Below are positions 45,392-53,857 of a stretch of 64,000 bases of DNA, in pieces. How positions within the stretch are numbered: the stretch's first letter is position 1; each line of letters opens with the position of its first letter. The translations under genes and the position numbers were made by a program. Source of the stretch: JAJCYL01 sp965206015 (GTDB lineage: Bacteria > Bacteroidota > Bacteroidia > Cytophagales > Cyclobacteriaceae); the NCBI GenBank assembly GCA_965206015.1, contig CBDBIW010000015.1, positions 186,001 to 250,000 of the forward strand, read 5' to 3'. Under the pieces are notes generated by a model that saw only the letters and a program-made list of their open reading frames with translations, had not been told where the DNA came from and did no database searches.

Positions 45392-46285
45392 CTAAAACCA
45401 CTGCTTAGATTTTTTTTCATTTTCTTTCAACTTATCAAGTTCTGACATCTTCTTTTTTGCCCGTTTGACAAAATTGTAAGCAAAACCCAGACCCCAGTTA
45501 AAATTTCGTACACTTGTTCTGATAGTCGCAGTTCTATCGGGTTCATCATTATATTGATATATCAAGTCCGACGTTCTTACCTTATATGGAGTCATCATTA
45601 ATTTAGCATCGGTAAAAATATCTATTCTCTTACCTACCTTAAATCCGAGTCGGACTTGCGGCCCTAAATTAAAAACGACCCGATCTTTCCGTGTGACATT
45701 GAGATTACTCTCAAAACCCAATAATATTTCGTTTGTGTTTATGTTGACCAAGCCACCGCCACTTGATATAGAAGTGCCCTTGTTAGTTTCAGAAACCCCA
45801 AAACCTATATGGATTCCGGGGGAAATATACAATTTCTTCTTCCCGAAAAGCTTGTAGAAATAATTCCCTGAAAAATAAGTGTACGGATCTGTTGTCACAT
45901 ATGAGACACCAAAGCTTTCAGAAATATCATAAAAATAATAACCAATATTTTGTTGTAAATTCTCTATACTGATCTCGAATGAGTGATCATAGTATCGTTT
46001 CCCTATGAAAATCCTTAAAAAAGGCCCTCTCTCCAAAGAAGCCCACTTAGGAGTAGTTAATCTGCTGTCATCCGTGGAAGAGTATTGAAATTTGCTTGTT
46101 AATATAGTTTCGCCTCCATTTATACCAGTATACCAGTATTTTTGATCAGTTGATTTTTCAGATGTTCTTTCCATTTCTCTGATATATTGATTTAGCACTC
46201 CGGAAACAAGATCATTCTGAGCAAAAACATCGAAGTTCAAAAGAACCAATGGTAATAAAAATAAAAACCGTCTACATATAAACAT
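45392..46285 (-). CDS. Predicted outer-membrane beta-barrel protein
   Basis: The 297-residue protein has a signal peptide (LLPLVLLNFDVFAQ). Many alternating, aromatic-ended strands follow (WYTGINGG, FGKKKLYISPGIHIGFGV, NFNWGLGFAYNFV). The basic extension after the last strand is unusual for a barrel, whose last residue is normally aromatic; here a lysine-rich tail ends in WF. Role unknown. Confidence 0.7.
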   Translation of the reverse strand: MFICRRFLFLLPLVLLNFDVFAQNDLVSGVLNQYIREMERTSEKSTDQKYWYTGINGGETILTSKFQYSSTDDSRLTTPKWASLERGPFLRIFIGKRYYDHSFEISIENLQQNIGYYFYDISESFGVSYVTTDPYTYFSGNYFYKLFGKKKLYISPGIHIGFGVSETNKGTSISSGGGLVNINTNEILLGFESNLNVTRKDRVVFNLGPQVRLGFKVGKRIDIFTDAKLMMTPYKVRTSDLIYQYNDEPDRTATIRTSVRNFNWGLGFAYNFVKRAKKKMSELDKLKENEKKSKQWF

Positions 46286-46319
46286 TATCTACATATAAAA
46301 TATAAATCCACTTGTGTAT

Positions 46320-47177
46320 CTAATTCCAATTTCCCCAGATTAAATCTGGTTGAATGGGTATAGCCGCATCGGAGGAAGTCGGTTGACAGGTATGATGCGA
46401 AGTAAGAGATTTCACTTTGATTTTAAACCCACTCCCAGAAGTACCTGGAAACCCACCTTGATTACTAATCCCAACACCTGCTTCCCAATTGATAGTGTAA
46501 GAAGCTTGTCCACTATTCCGTCGGAGTATTCTTTCATTGACGTTTTGGTCGTAGTAAACCTTATAACCCGGAGCGTAATAAATTCCATTGGGTCCTCTTT
46601 GAGCTGAAATATAGGTTTGTTCTACACGAAGGGTTCCATTAAAAGAGAGTAAAATCCAATTAGCCTTCTTATCTTTCCATCTTTTAAACAGACCCTTTTT
46701 TTTCCTTTGATATTCAGTTTTGATCCCCTTGGACTTGAACCAACGTAAATCAGTTTGCCAATGGCGGGCCCTAATTCGATTTTTTCCATGATCTCGTTTT
46801 TTGGTTTGACGTCTCCACCCTTTTCCAAAAATCCAAACAGCCCTTCGGCCATTTTCGAGCTCAATGTCATCGTTTGTCAATCCTTCAATCAATAAGAATT
46901 CATTGACACGTAATGAATCTCCAGTTGCGATCTCAATTCCAGAAGCAATAAACTTTTCAATTTCATCTTCATGACCTTTGATGTAGCTAAAAGCCATATT
47001 TTGTTGAATGGAATGGATGGTATCCGCAATTTGCAGTTCTCTATTAACATTTAGAATAGAAGCAAAATATGGGTCTTCAATCGTGGTTTCTTCAAACTTT
47101 TCTACATCAATGTTTAAAGAATCAAATTGTTCTTCTTCGAGGACATTATTGGCATATTCGTAAGAAATAAATCCCAT
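46320..47177 (-). CDS. Hypothetical protein, probably the C-terminal part of an interrupted gene
   Basis: The 285-residue frame has acidic N-terminal and very basic central parts (RRQTKKRDHGKNRIRARHW) and a Gly-rich end. It has no signal peptide of its own. It is in the same frame as the lipoprotein frame at 47190-47459, separated only by TGA and four sense codons before ATG 47177. I suspect one 380-residue lipoprotein gene with a nonsense mutation. Family not recognised. Confidence 0.55.
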   Translation of the reverse strand: MGFISYEYANNVLEEEQFDSLNIDVEKFEETTIEDPYFASILNVNRELQIADTIHSIQQNMAFSYIKGHEDEIEKFIASGIEIATGDSLRVNEFLLIEGLTNDDIELENGRRAVWIFGKGWRRQTKKRDHGKNRIRARHWQTDLRWFKSKGIKTEYQRKKKGLFKRWKDKKANWILLSFNGTLRVEQTYISAQRGPNGIYYAPGYKVYYDQNVNERILRRNSGQASYTINWEAGVGISNQGGFPGTSGSGFKIKVKSLTSHHTCQPTSSDAAIPIQPDLIWGNWN

Positions 47178-47189
47178 TTCATTCAAGGT

Positions 47190-47459
47190 TCAAGTTGAGA
47201 AATTAGAATTGCCTCTCAAATTCAACTTTCGAACAGCTCGTATATCTTTATTGACTATAGCACCATAAAAATTTGCAAACACTTTATAATTAGGAAAATA
47301 AGCCCGACCCTGAATGATTTTCGGAGGTATGGCATCTATTGCTTCGATTATATATTCTTGAGAAGTATCTTCAATAGTATCAATGGGCTCAGGGCCTTCA
47401 TCAATTTGGCATGCTGAAAAAATCAGCAACATTGCAGGTAAAATCAGTTTATTTTTCAT
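47190..47459 (-). CDS. Lipoprotein N-terminal part, ended by an in-frame TGA
   Basis: A lipoprotein signal (MKNKLILPAMLLIFSAC) starts at the ATG ending at 47459, followed by an acidic segment and about 50 further residues. The stop TGA is followed in the same frame by the next ORF. The two are best explained as one broken gene. Confidence 0.55.
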   Translation of the reverse strand: MKNKLILPAMLLIFSACQIDEGPEPIDTIEDTSQEYIIEAIDAIPPKIIQGRAYFPNYKVFANFYGAIVNKDIRAVRKLNLRGNSNFST

Positions 47460-47640
47460 AAAAATGTATACTAATATGTAAGGAGAAGTAGAACTAATAC
47501 TCATTATAGAATATCATTTGAGGTTACCAAATTATCAAAAAGTCTCGTGAGTGCAAAATCCGGTGAAGCTGACCACCAATCCCAATTGTCTTTCGCTTTC
47601 ATTATCGAAGTTGAGAGATTACCCAATTGCAGAGCATTAA

Positions 47641-47880
47641 TCAATCTGTACACTGAAGCATCTCAAATAGCCTTGAATAGCTCAAGATATTGTTGATTGA
47701 ACGATTGGCTGGCTCTTCTTTGACTCTGTCCAGTCTTTGCTTTAGATTAGTAAGTGCATCAAATTCAGCATTTACTTCATTATCACATAGGACACTACTT
47801 ACTATTTCTTCCGTTTCGGATTTGGTTGATTCTCCGTATATGTATCGGATTAATTCATCTCGGGTAAAAGTTTTGATCAT
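47641..47880 (-). CDS. Small protein coupled to an ECF sigma factor
   Basis: The 79-residue acidic helical protein begins MIKTFTRDELIRYIYGE and contains a TEEIVSSVLCDN helix and a closing INNILSYSRLFEML. Similar small genes follow sigma-70-like genes in many Bacteroidota genomes. It overlaps the sigma gene by 26 bp. The position suggests a role modulating the sigma factor, although it is far smaller than membrane anti-sigma factors. Function unproven. Confidence 0.7.
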   Translation of the reverse strand: MIKTFTRDELIRYIYGESTKSETEEIVSSVLCDNEVNAEFDALTNLKQRLDRVKEEPANRSINNILSYSRLFEMLQCTD

Positions 47881-48454
47881 ACGCTATATTTGTTTTTTGC
47901 ATTTTCTTTCTGAGATTAATGAGGGCATATCGCATCCGCCCCAATGCCGTATTGATGCTGACATTAGTGCTCTCTGCTATTTCCTGAAAACTCATTTGCA
48001 TGTAATGCCTCATTATTAGTACCTCTTTTTGTGATTCAGGCAATTCCTGAATTAAAAGTTTCAACATCGCAACTGTATCTTGCCTTACTTGCAATGACTC
48101 AACTGAATCTTCTGCAAATTCAAGCGTATTAAATACTTTGCTGCCATCTTCCATTACAATTGTCGGATATCTCTTATTTTTCCTGAAGTTATCGATAGCC
48201 AAATTGTGAGCTATTCTTTGAACCCAGGGCAAGAATTTCCCCTCCTCATTGTACTTGCCGGACTTGATCGTATTGACTACTTTAATGAAGGTGTCTTGTA
48301 ACAAATCTTCTGCTACATACCTATCCTTCACAATAAGATAAATAGTAGTAAAAACTTTAGACTTGTGTCTATTGAGCAATTCCGCAAATGCCTCCTCGTT
48401 TCCATTTTTGTAAAGTGATATTAACTGGCTATCACTTATTACAACTTTATTCAT
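47855..48454 (-). CDS. ECF-type sigma-70 family RNA polymerase sigma factor
   Basis: The 199-residue protein has region 2 (about 25-95; AEDLLQDTFIKVVNTIKSG, WVQRIAHNLAIDNFRKNKR) and region 4 (about 135-190; LPESQKEVLIMRHYMQMSFQEIAE with helix-turn-helix). There is no other domain. A small acidic protein gene overlaps its end. A 23-bp tandem duplication lies 47 bp upstream, in the probable promoter region. Its regulon is unknown. Confidence 0.9.
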   Translation of the reverse strand: MNKVVISDSQLISLYKNGNEEAFAELLNRHKSKVFTTIYLIVKDRYVAEDLLQDTFIKVVNTIKSGKYNEEGKFLPWVQRIAHNLAIDNFRKNKRYPTIVMEDGSKVFNTLEFAEDSVESLQVRQDTVAMLKLLIQELPESQKEVLIMRHYMQMSFQEIAESTNVSINTALGRMRYALINLRKKMQKTNIAYDQNFYPR

Positions 48455-48500
48455 AAATGCACTTGTTTGGTTAACGTAGAGGTCTATGCCATATTGTCAA

Positions 48501-48546
48501 GTTATGTGATTAAATGAAGAATTGTTATGTGATTAAATGAAGAATT
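48501..48546. repeat. 23-bp perfect tandem duplication
   Basis: The unit runs 48501-48523 (GTTATGTGATTAAATGAAGA plus ATT) and repeats at once in 48524-48546, upstream of the ECF sigma gene. Confidence 0.9.
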
Positions 48547-48738
48547 ATTAAAAATGATAATTGCCAAATGTATAGAACAAGCTTTTTGGATACAACTTAA
48601 AGTTCGACTTTTTCTAAGAATCAGTCTAATCGAAACTTTAAAACTTTATTCTATCAATTCCTATAACATGTAACAGGGCAATTAAATATCACCCTACCCC
48701 TAAAGCACCTTAATCAAAGAAGGTTATCGCAATATCTG

Positions 48739-49326
48739 CTAATTTCCTCCCTTGTCCACTAACTCACCATTCTGGTAAGTATACTGGAGGGTGATATTCC
48801 CTTGCTGATCATACCATTTGGATAGTCCGTCAAGGACACCATTACTATAATTACTCTCCTCTTGGAGGTTGCCGTTAGCATAATATCTTCTGAAAAATCC
48901 GTGAATAGCGTCGTTGGAATAACTCATTTCGTGTACCACTTTTCCACGGTCGTACTTGTAGTAAATTCCATCTTTTAACCCATCCATAAAATCCACTTTT
49001 TCCACGATTTGCCCCCTATTATCCGCTGATAAATAAGTTCCGTGTAACTTGCCATTTCGGTATCCGCTGGATGTTTTAATCACACCAGTCGGGTAATACT
49101 CAGTCCAAGTGCCATCCCTTAATCCGTTGTAATAGTCTCCCTGCTGAATCACTTTCCCTTCGGCACCTGTCTGGACTACTTTCACCAGATTTGGATCATT
49201 TTGATAAGGTATCCTCTGAGCACCCTCTGGAGCATCAGTGAAGTTTCCAGAGGTCACTTCGGAAGGCGATTGCTCATTACAGGCAATAAAAATCAATCCA
49301 ATTACCGCAAAATATAGTTTATCCAT
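48739..49326 (-). CDS. MORN-repeat lipoprotein (YwqK-like)
   Basis: The protein has about 195 residues. A lipoprotein signal (lipobox IFIAC) starts at the ATG ending at 49326; the longer frame from 49383 would add a non-signal prefix. MORN-like repeats of type GxxxxYYxxGxxxxxxxYxxG follow at least five times (GDYYNGLRDGTWTEYYPTG, YYANGNLQEESNYSNG). Such proteins are annotated as YwqK antitoxin components, but the function here is unproven. Confidence 0.8.
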   Translation of the reverse strand: MDKLYFAVIGLIFIACNEQSPSEVTSGNFTDAPEGAQRIPYQNDPNLVKVVQTGAEGKVIQQGDYYNGLRDGTWTEYYPTGVIKTSSGYRNGKLHGTYLSADNRGQIVEKVDFMDGLKDGIYYKYDRGKVVHEMSYSNDAIHGFFRRYYANGNLQEESNYSNGVLDGLSKWYDQQGNITLQYTYQNGELVDKGGN

Positions 49327-49383
49327 TTCATGAAACATTTTGATATCAAGTTCGAAAATAAACTTTTCAGAAAAAATTGACAA

Positions 49384-50115
49384 TTAAATTGAAACGATTT
49401 GTATTAATTCTTTTGGAATGATCGGCATGCACTTCATCCTTAAATAAAGTTGAGCGGTAGCAATAACATCGTTGCAACAATAGTCAGCTATTCTTTGAAG
49501 CCCATCTTCCTCGTAATAAACTTTATTAACCATGCTGCCGTCAATGTCTGATTTGCTGGATGGAACATCAAAAATTGCTGTAAGCAAATCAAGTGAGGTA
49601 AAGTTTTTCCGGTCTCCAAACTTCCACATCTCCATTGTATCCAGATAGTTGACTTCCCAAGGCTTCTTTGAAGCAACATCCAATATAAGAGGAAGTTTCA
49701 CCTGATTAACTAGCATTCTTCTACACAAATAAGGAAAATCAAATTCTTTTCCATTATGACCACAAAGAATGGCATTTTTCTGGTCAAATTTTTTCTCCAA
49801 AACTTCCTTAAAGTTGGATAATAACTCCTTCTCATTATGGGAAAAATAAGATTTAACCCTCATTGACATTGGTTCTCCCTCCTTAAAATAGAAAAAGCCC
49901 AATGCTATGACTATCACCTTACCAAACTCAGCATAGATAGCAGCTCGACCGAAGAAAAGTTGTTCAGGACTAAGTTGATCCTCGTTTCTTAGAAATCCAG
50001 CTTTTCGATCCCACTGTGCTTTCAAACGATCAGTTAATTGATCATAATCCTTTTCGTTTGAGACAGTTTCTATGTCAATAAATAGAAGATTGCTTAGTTC
50101 ATTTTCCATACTCAA
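49384..50115 (-). CDS. Predicted 3'-5' exonuclease (PolB-like, DEDDy)
   Basis: The 243-residue RNase H-fold nuclease has Exo I FIDIETV, Exo II GHNGKEFDFPYL and a C-terminal YCCNDVIATAQLY. It matches the family of predicted 3'-5' exonucleases related to the PolB exonuclease domain (PF10108). Its start overlaps the end of lipB by 17 bp, so it is probably translated from the same operon. Confidence 0.8.
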   Translation of the reverse strand: MSMENELSNLLFIDIETVSNEKDYDQLTDRLKAQWDRKAGFLRNEDQLSPEQLFFGRAAIYAEFGKVIVIALGFFYFKEGEPMSMRVKSYFSHNEKELLSNFKEVLEKKFDQKNAILCGHNGKEFDFPYLCRRMLVNQVKLPLILDVASKKPWEVNYLDTMEMWKFGDRKNFTSLDLLTAIFDVPSSKSDIDGSMVNKVYYEEDGLQRIADYCCNDVIATAQLYLRMKCMPIIPKELIQIVSI

Positions 50116-50812
50116 TAGTCATTTGAAAAATTGAGGATAAGTGTCTCAGCAAGTGTATTTCCACCTCTTGAATATCAACCTTCTGCCCCAGTTCCAGGCT
50201 TAGAGAAGTCACCGCTTTATCTTCAATCCCGCAGGGTATTATGTATTTATAATAATCGATATCGACGTTAACATTAAAAGCAAATCCATGCATTGTTACC
50301 CATCTGCTCGATTTAACACCAAGTGCACAAATTTTACGAGGATTGTTACCTTTGACATCTAACCAAACTCCCGTCAGCCCGTCAATTCTTCCTGCAGTCA
50401 CATCATATTCTGCAAGTGTCCTGATAACTGCCTCTTCAAGATATCTTAAATACAGATGAATATCAGTGAAAAAATTATCCAGGTCTAAAATTGGATAACC
50501 TACAACCTGCCCGGGTCCATGATATGTAATGTCCCCTCCCCGGTTTATTTGATAATAGCCAATATGCCTGTTTTCACGGGTGATAGCATCAACAAGTAAA
50601 TTTTTCTCATCACCACTCTTTCCGAGCGTAAATACGTTTGGATGAGAACAGAATATGAGGTGATTAGGAGTTAAATGGTTATCACCATTTTGACGATTAT
50701 TAATCTTTACAGCAACAATCTCTTCAAACAATTTAGTTTGATAATCCCAGGCTTCTTTATAATCTATTAAACCAAGATTTGTATAATTGACAATTTTATT
50801 TTCAATGCTCAT
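50099..50812 (-). CDS. lipB: Lipoyl(octanoyl) transferase
   Basis: The 237-residue enzyme moves octanoyl from ACP to lipoate-dependent enzymes. Key blocks are RGGDITYHGPGQVVGYPILD, GVWL...KICALGVKSSRWVTMHG (catalytic Lys) and the active Cys in IIPCGIEDKAVTSL. Its ATG overlaps the manA stop as TAATG. Intact. Confidence 0.95.
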   Translation of the reverse strand: MSIENKIVNYTNLGLIDYKEAWDYQTKLFEEIVAVKINNRQNGDNHLTPNHLIFCSHPNVFTLGKSGDEKNLLVDAITRENRHIGYYQINRGGDITYHGPGQVVGYPILDLDNFFTDIHLYLRYLEEAVIRTLAEYDVTAGRIDGLTGVWLDVKGNNPRKICALGVKSSRWVTMHGFAFNVNVDIDYYKYIIPCGIEDKAVTSLSLELGQKVDIQEVEIHLLRHLSSIFQMTIEYGK

Positions 50813-51798
50813 TACGCTACATAGCTCTCTAATAGTTTAGCACTACCAGCCGGCGAAAAGGTAATGTCCGTGAAACAAGCTGGAATTAAAACACTCTCAC
50901 CCACCGTAACTGTAATCAAAAAATCACCACATTTCAATTCAGTTTTGCCCTCCAGACCTATGTAGATTTTGAAAGAATCAATGGTTTCAAAATTCGTCGC
51001 AATCTGGCTATCGATGGACAACAAATTCGTCGTAAAATAATCACACTTTACTAGAGTAGTTGTTTTATTAAGCTTTAAATCAACAAGAGTTTTATAACTG
51101 TCTTTTATTTCATAATCAATTACATCCACCGCTTGATCTATATGAAGATTCCTTTTCTTACCCAAATTATCTACTCGATCAAAATCATATACGCGGTAGG
51201 TTATATCCGAAGTCTGTTGAATTTCAGCCAAAAGTATTCCCTTGCCTATGCTATGAATGCGCCCGGATGGCAGAAAAAACACATCATCACTTGTAGCAGA
51301 TTCCTTATTCAAAACTTTAAGAACCCTGCCACTTAGTGAATATTCTTGTAATTCATTCTTTGTCACTGATTCTGAAAACCCTGTATAGAGTGTAGCTCCA
51401 GGGTCACTTTCAATGATATACCACATCTCTGTTTTACCAAATGAATTATGTCTTTCCTTGGCGATTTCGTCACTTGGATGCACTTGAATAGACAGGTCAT
51501 CATTGGCGTCAATAAATTTGACAAGCAATGGAAATTCATTGCCAAAAGCTTTATAAACAGAATCACCTACCAGGCTAGAACCGTAAGTATCTATGAGATC
51601 AGGCAAAAATCTACCCTTCAATTCACCAAGAGCCACTACCGAAAAATTTCCCTCGACCCCTGAGATTTCCCAGCTTTCGCCACAATTATTGAGCGGGCCG
51701 TAATCTTTGTTCAGATGGGTTCTAATTTTGTTTCCGCCCCATATTTTTTCCTTGAAAATGGGTTCAAATTTTAGGGGATAAAGGATAGGGTTTGCCAA
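50812..51798 (-). CDS. manA: Mannose-6-phosphate isomerase, class I
   Basis: The 328-residue cupin enzyme interconverts fructose-6-phosphate and mannose-6-phosphate. Zinc ligands lie in LSIQVHPSD (Gln, His), KTEMWYII (Glu) and LPSGRIHSIG (His). KEKIWGGNKI and GESWEIS are typical of the short Bacteroidota/Firmicutes form. First gene of the manA-lipB-exonuclease run, divergent from yraN. Confidence 0.93.
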   Translation of the reverse strand: MANPILYPLKFEPIFKEKIWGGNKIRTHLNKDYGPLNNCGESWEISGVEGNFSVVALGELKGRFLPDLIDTYGSSLVGDSVYKAFGNEFPLLVKFIDANDDLSIQVHPSDEIAKERHNSFGKTEMWYIIESDPGATLYTGFSESVTKNELQEYSLSGRVLKVLNKESATSDDVFFLPSGRIHSIGKGILLAEIQQTSDITYRVYDFDRVDNLGKKRNLHIDQAVDVIDYEIKDSYKTLVDLKLNKTTTLVKCDYFTTNLLSIDSQIATNFETIDSFKIYIGLEGKTELKCGDFLITVTVGESVLIPACFTDITFSPAGSAKLLESYVA

Positions 51799-51838
51799 TT
51801 AATTAATATTTTAAGTGAATTTCAGCCAAAGATAGATC

Positions 51839-52189
51839 ATGTCGAAAAACAAAAAAATTGGTGATTGGGGCGAAAATTTGGCTATAGCATATTTGGAGGG
51901 TCTCGGCTACAATATTGTGACCAAAAACTATCGCTATGCCCGATTTGAGATTGATCTTATTGCTGAAAAAGATGATTTGTTAATATTTATTGAGGTGAAA
52001 ACTCGGTCAGGTGTTCAATTTGGTTATCCTGAAGACTGGGTAGATACCAAAAAAATTCAGCGGATTTTAGCAGCATCAGATAATTATATTCACGAGAATG
52101 ACTGGCAAAAAGGCATTAGGTTCGATATTATTGCAATATTGAGTGGTGTTAACCCCGAAATCAAGCATTTCGAAGATGCTTTTCACTGA
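51839..52189 (+). CDS. yraN: YraN/UPF0102 family nuclease-fold protein
   Basis: The 116-residue protein has a PD-(D/E)XK core: GENLAIAYLEGLGY, FEIDLIAEKDDLLIFIEVKTRS and the KKIQRILAASDNYI helix. Family members are predicted endonucleases of the Holliday-junction-resolvase fold; the function is not established. Confidence 0.9.
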   Translation: MSKNKKIGDWGENLAIAYLEGLGYNIVTKNYRYARFEIDLIAEKDDLLIFIEVKTRSGVQFGYPEDWVDTKKIQRILAASDNYIHENDWQKGIRFDIIAILSGVNPEIKHFEDAFH

Positions 52190-52259
52190 CGATACGAGAG
52201 ACAGTTTTAGATTGATTCCATATTTCAAAGCATGCTGGTATTAAATCTGATTAACTTTA

Positions 52260-52267
52260 TCTTTGCA
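52260..52267 (+). promoter_or_regulatory. -7 promoter box of the ferritin gene
   Basis: TATCTTTG is an exact match to the Bacteroidota -7 consensus TAnnTTTG, 18 bp before the ferritin ATG. A clear TTG at -33 is not present. Confidence 0.45.
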
Positions 52268-52285
52268 TCTGATTAATATTTTTTA

Positions 52286-52828
52286 ATGAAAGATCAAGTA
52301 AGACTAAAGACTTCTCTTTCCGAAGAGATTGAGAAATTACTCAATGAGCAAGTGATGAAAGAAGCCAAATCCTCATTTAGCTACCTGGCGATGTCTGCCT
52401 GGTGCGAACGAAGAGGTTTTATCAATAGTGCCAAGTTTTTTGAAATTCAGTCTGATGAAGAAAGACAGCACATGAAGCGGATTTTTAATTACATCAGCAG
52501 TGTAGGCGGTGTAGCGGTAACTCCATCCGTAGAAAAAATCCAACAGGAGTTTGATTCCTTTCGAAGTGTCTTTGAAATTGGGCTGGATCAAGAAATAGAA
52601 ATTACGCTTTCGATTAGCAATATTGTAGACAAGTGTGCTGAATTAAAGGATTATACCACTGCCAACTTCCTTAACTGGTTTTTGGGAGAACAAGTTGAAG
52701 AAGAGGCGATCGCCAGAAGATGTCTGGAAATTTTTGATATTGTCGATCAACAGGGTTTAGGTTTCTTAATGATTGATAGAGAGATTGCCCAGGTGAGAGA
52801 CCAGGCACAGCCTTCGGAAGGGGCTTAG
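52286..52828 (+). CDS. ftnA: Non-heme ferritin
   Basis: The 180-residue four-helix bundle has ferroxidase residues in LLNEQVMKEAKSSFSYLAM (Glu), SDEERQHMKRIFNYI (Glu, His) and LGEQVEEEAIAR (Glu/Gln). It matches bacterial FtnA, which stores iron as a 24-mer. The C-terminal extension is short. A -7 box is close upstream. Intact. Confidence 0.93.
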   Translation: MKDQVRLKTSLSEEIEKLLNEQVMKEAKSSFSYLAMSAWCERRGFINSAKFFEIQSDEERQHMKRIFNYISSVGGVAVTPSVEKIQQEFDSFRSVFEIGLDQEIEITLSISNIVDKCAELKDYTTANFLNWFLGEQVEEEAIARRCLEIFDIVDQQGLGFLMIDREIAQVRDQAQPSEGA

Positions 52829-53857
52829 AAAATACAATGTAGTTATATACAATATTTTAACTTAGTTCAGGTTGGCTATCCTGAATTTCGTTACATTATA
52901 TCCTGGAGACCTACTAAATCTGTATACATTGGTGAAACGCTTGCTCATGATAAATGCGATTTTTCTCAAAAAAGAAAAATAACATGGTCTTTTCCTCGTA
53001 AAGCATTCGCTGAAGTTCTTTTAACGCTGATATTTTCCCCCTTTTTTATCTGCGAAATTTATGCGATTTTATAATACTGTCACTTTGGACCGTGCCAAAA
53101 CCTGAGAAGTTTAGACCCCCAGGATTGGCAGCCTCGGTACTAAAAAATGGGGCAGAGTTGTGAGCCAAGGGGCCTCCACGAAAGGATGATAATGAAAGTT
53201 CAGTAGTCTGTTCAAAATTAATCGAGCCTGAGATGATGTATAACTAACAGGGTTGTAGATATCAGGAAATCTTGCGATTCTGATCCGGACATTGTTTCCC
53301 AATTTCTGTGCATCATTGCTAAAAGAGCATAACCAAGGCAATAACGCAACTAAAAATGTTATCTGTGCTTTAAGCGTCATCATTTCTTAGGGATGAGATG
53401 CGATAATTGTGCAAATATTTAAACAACCCTCCGCAACCAACATGAAAACGCCAAGACATACTTCTCTATACCAATGGTGACCCATTGTACTAACTTTAAA
53501 CTGACCACCACAGACTCCCTATTTATCAATTACTCCAGGTATTAGAACTTGTTTTCCAAGCATCAGTCCCATCTGTTTTCCAGGTGTCGGCTCCGTCGGT
53601 GCGTTTGTAAATTGTATCGTTCGACTCACTTTGAGATACGTTTATGACCAAATTAATTAGTAAAATGAAGAAGAAATATAACAGTAAGTCTGGTTTTAAG
53701 ATTTTACAAAATATTGAAGTTACTAAGTAGCCTTAGTCATTAGTAGGTATTTCTGACACTTGATGTTCGATAATAACTTCCAATTATTAGGCAAATCGTC
53801 ATTAATTTTTTATTAAATTGCTCGTACTAAGTGTTATTTTTTTACAATTATTGAGCT
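52829..53857. other. About 1 kb without an intact gene
   Basis: It contains a probable secreted-protein fragment (53111-53383, reverse). On the reverse strand near 53526-53700 there is an ORF without a normal start codon; it reads as a hydrophobic signal followed by a Trp-Lys-Thr-repeated tail (DTWKTDGTDAWKTSSNTW). No RNA or terminator was recognised. Confidence 0.5.
53111..53383 (-). pseudogene. Secreted protein fragment, possibly solute-binding protein
   Basis: A signal-peptide-like start (MMTLKAQITFLVALLPWLCS) leads to VRIRIARFPDIYNPVSYTSS, like the mature start of family 5 extracellular solute-binding proteins (values for NP...YTS). After about 60 residues similarity vanishes. Interpreted as the stub of a deleted gene; low certainty. 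Confidence 0.25.

Noticed and set aside
47190..47192. In-frame TGA as a selenocysteine codon
   Set aside because: No selenocysteine insertion-type hairpin or redox motif is evident. A nonsense mutation is the simpler reading.
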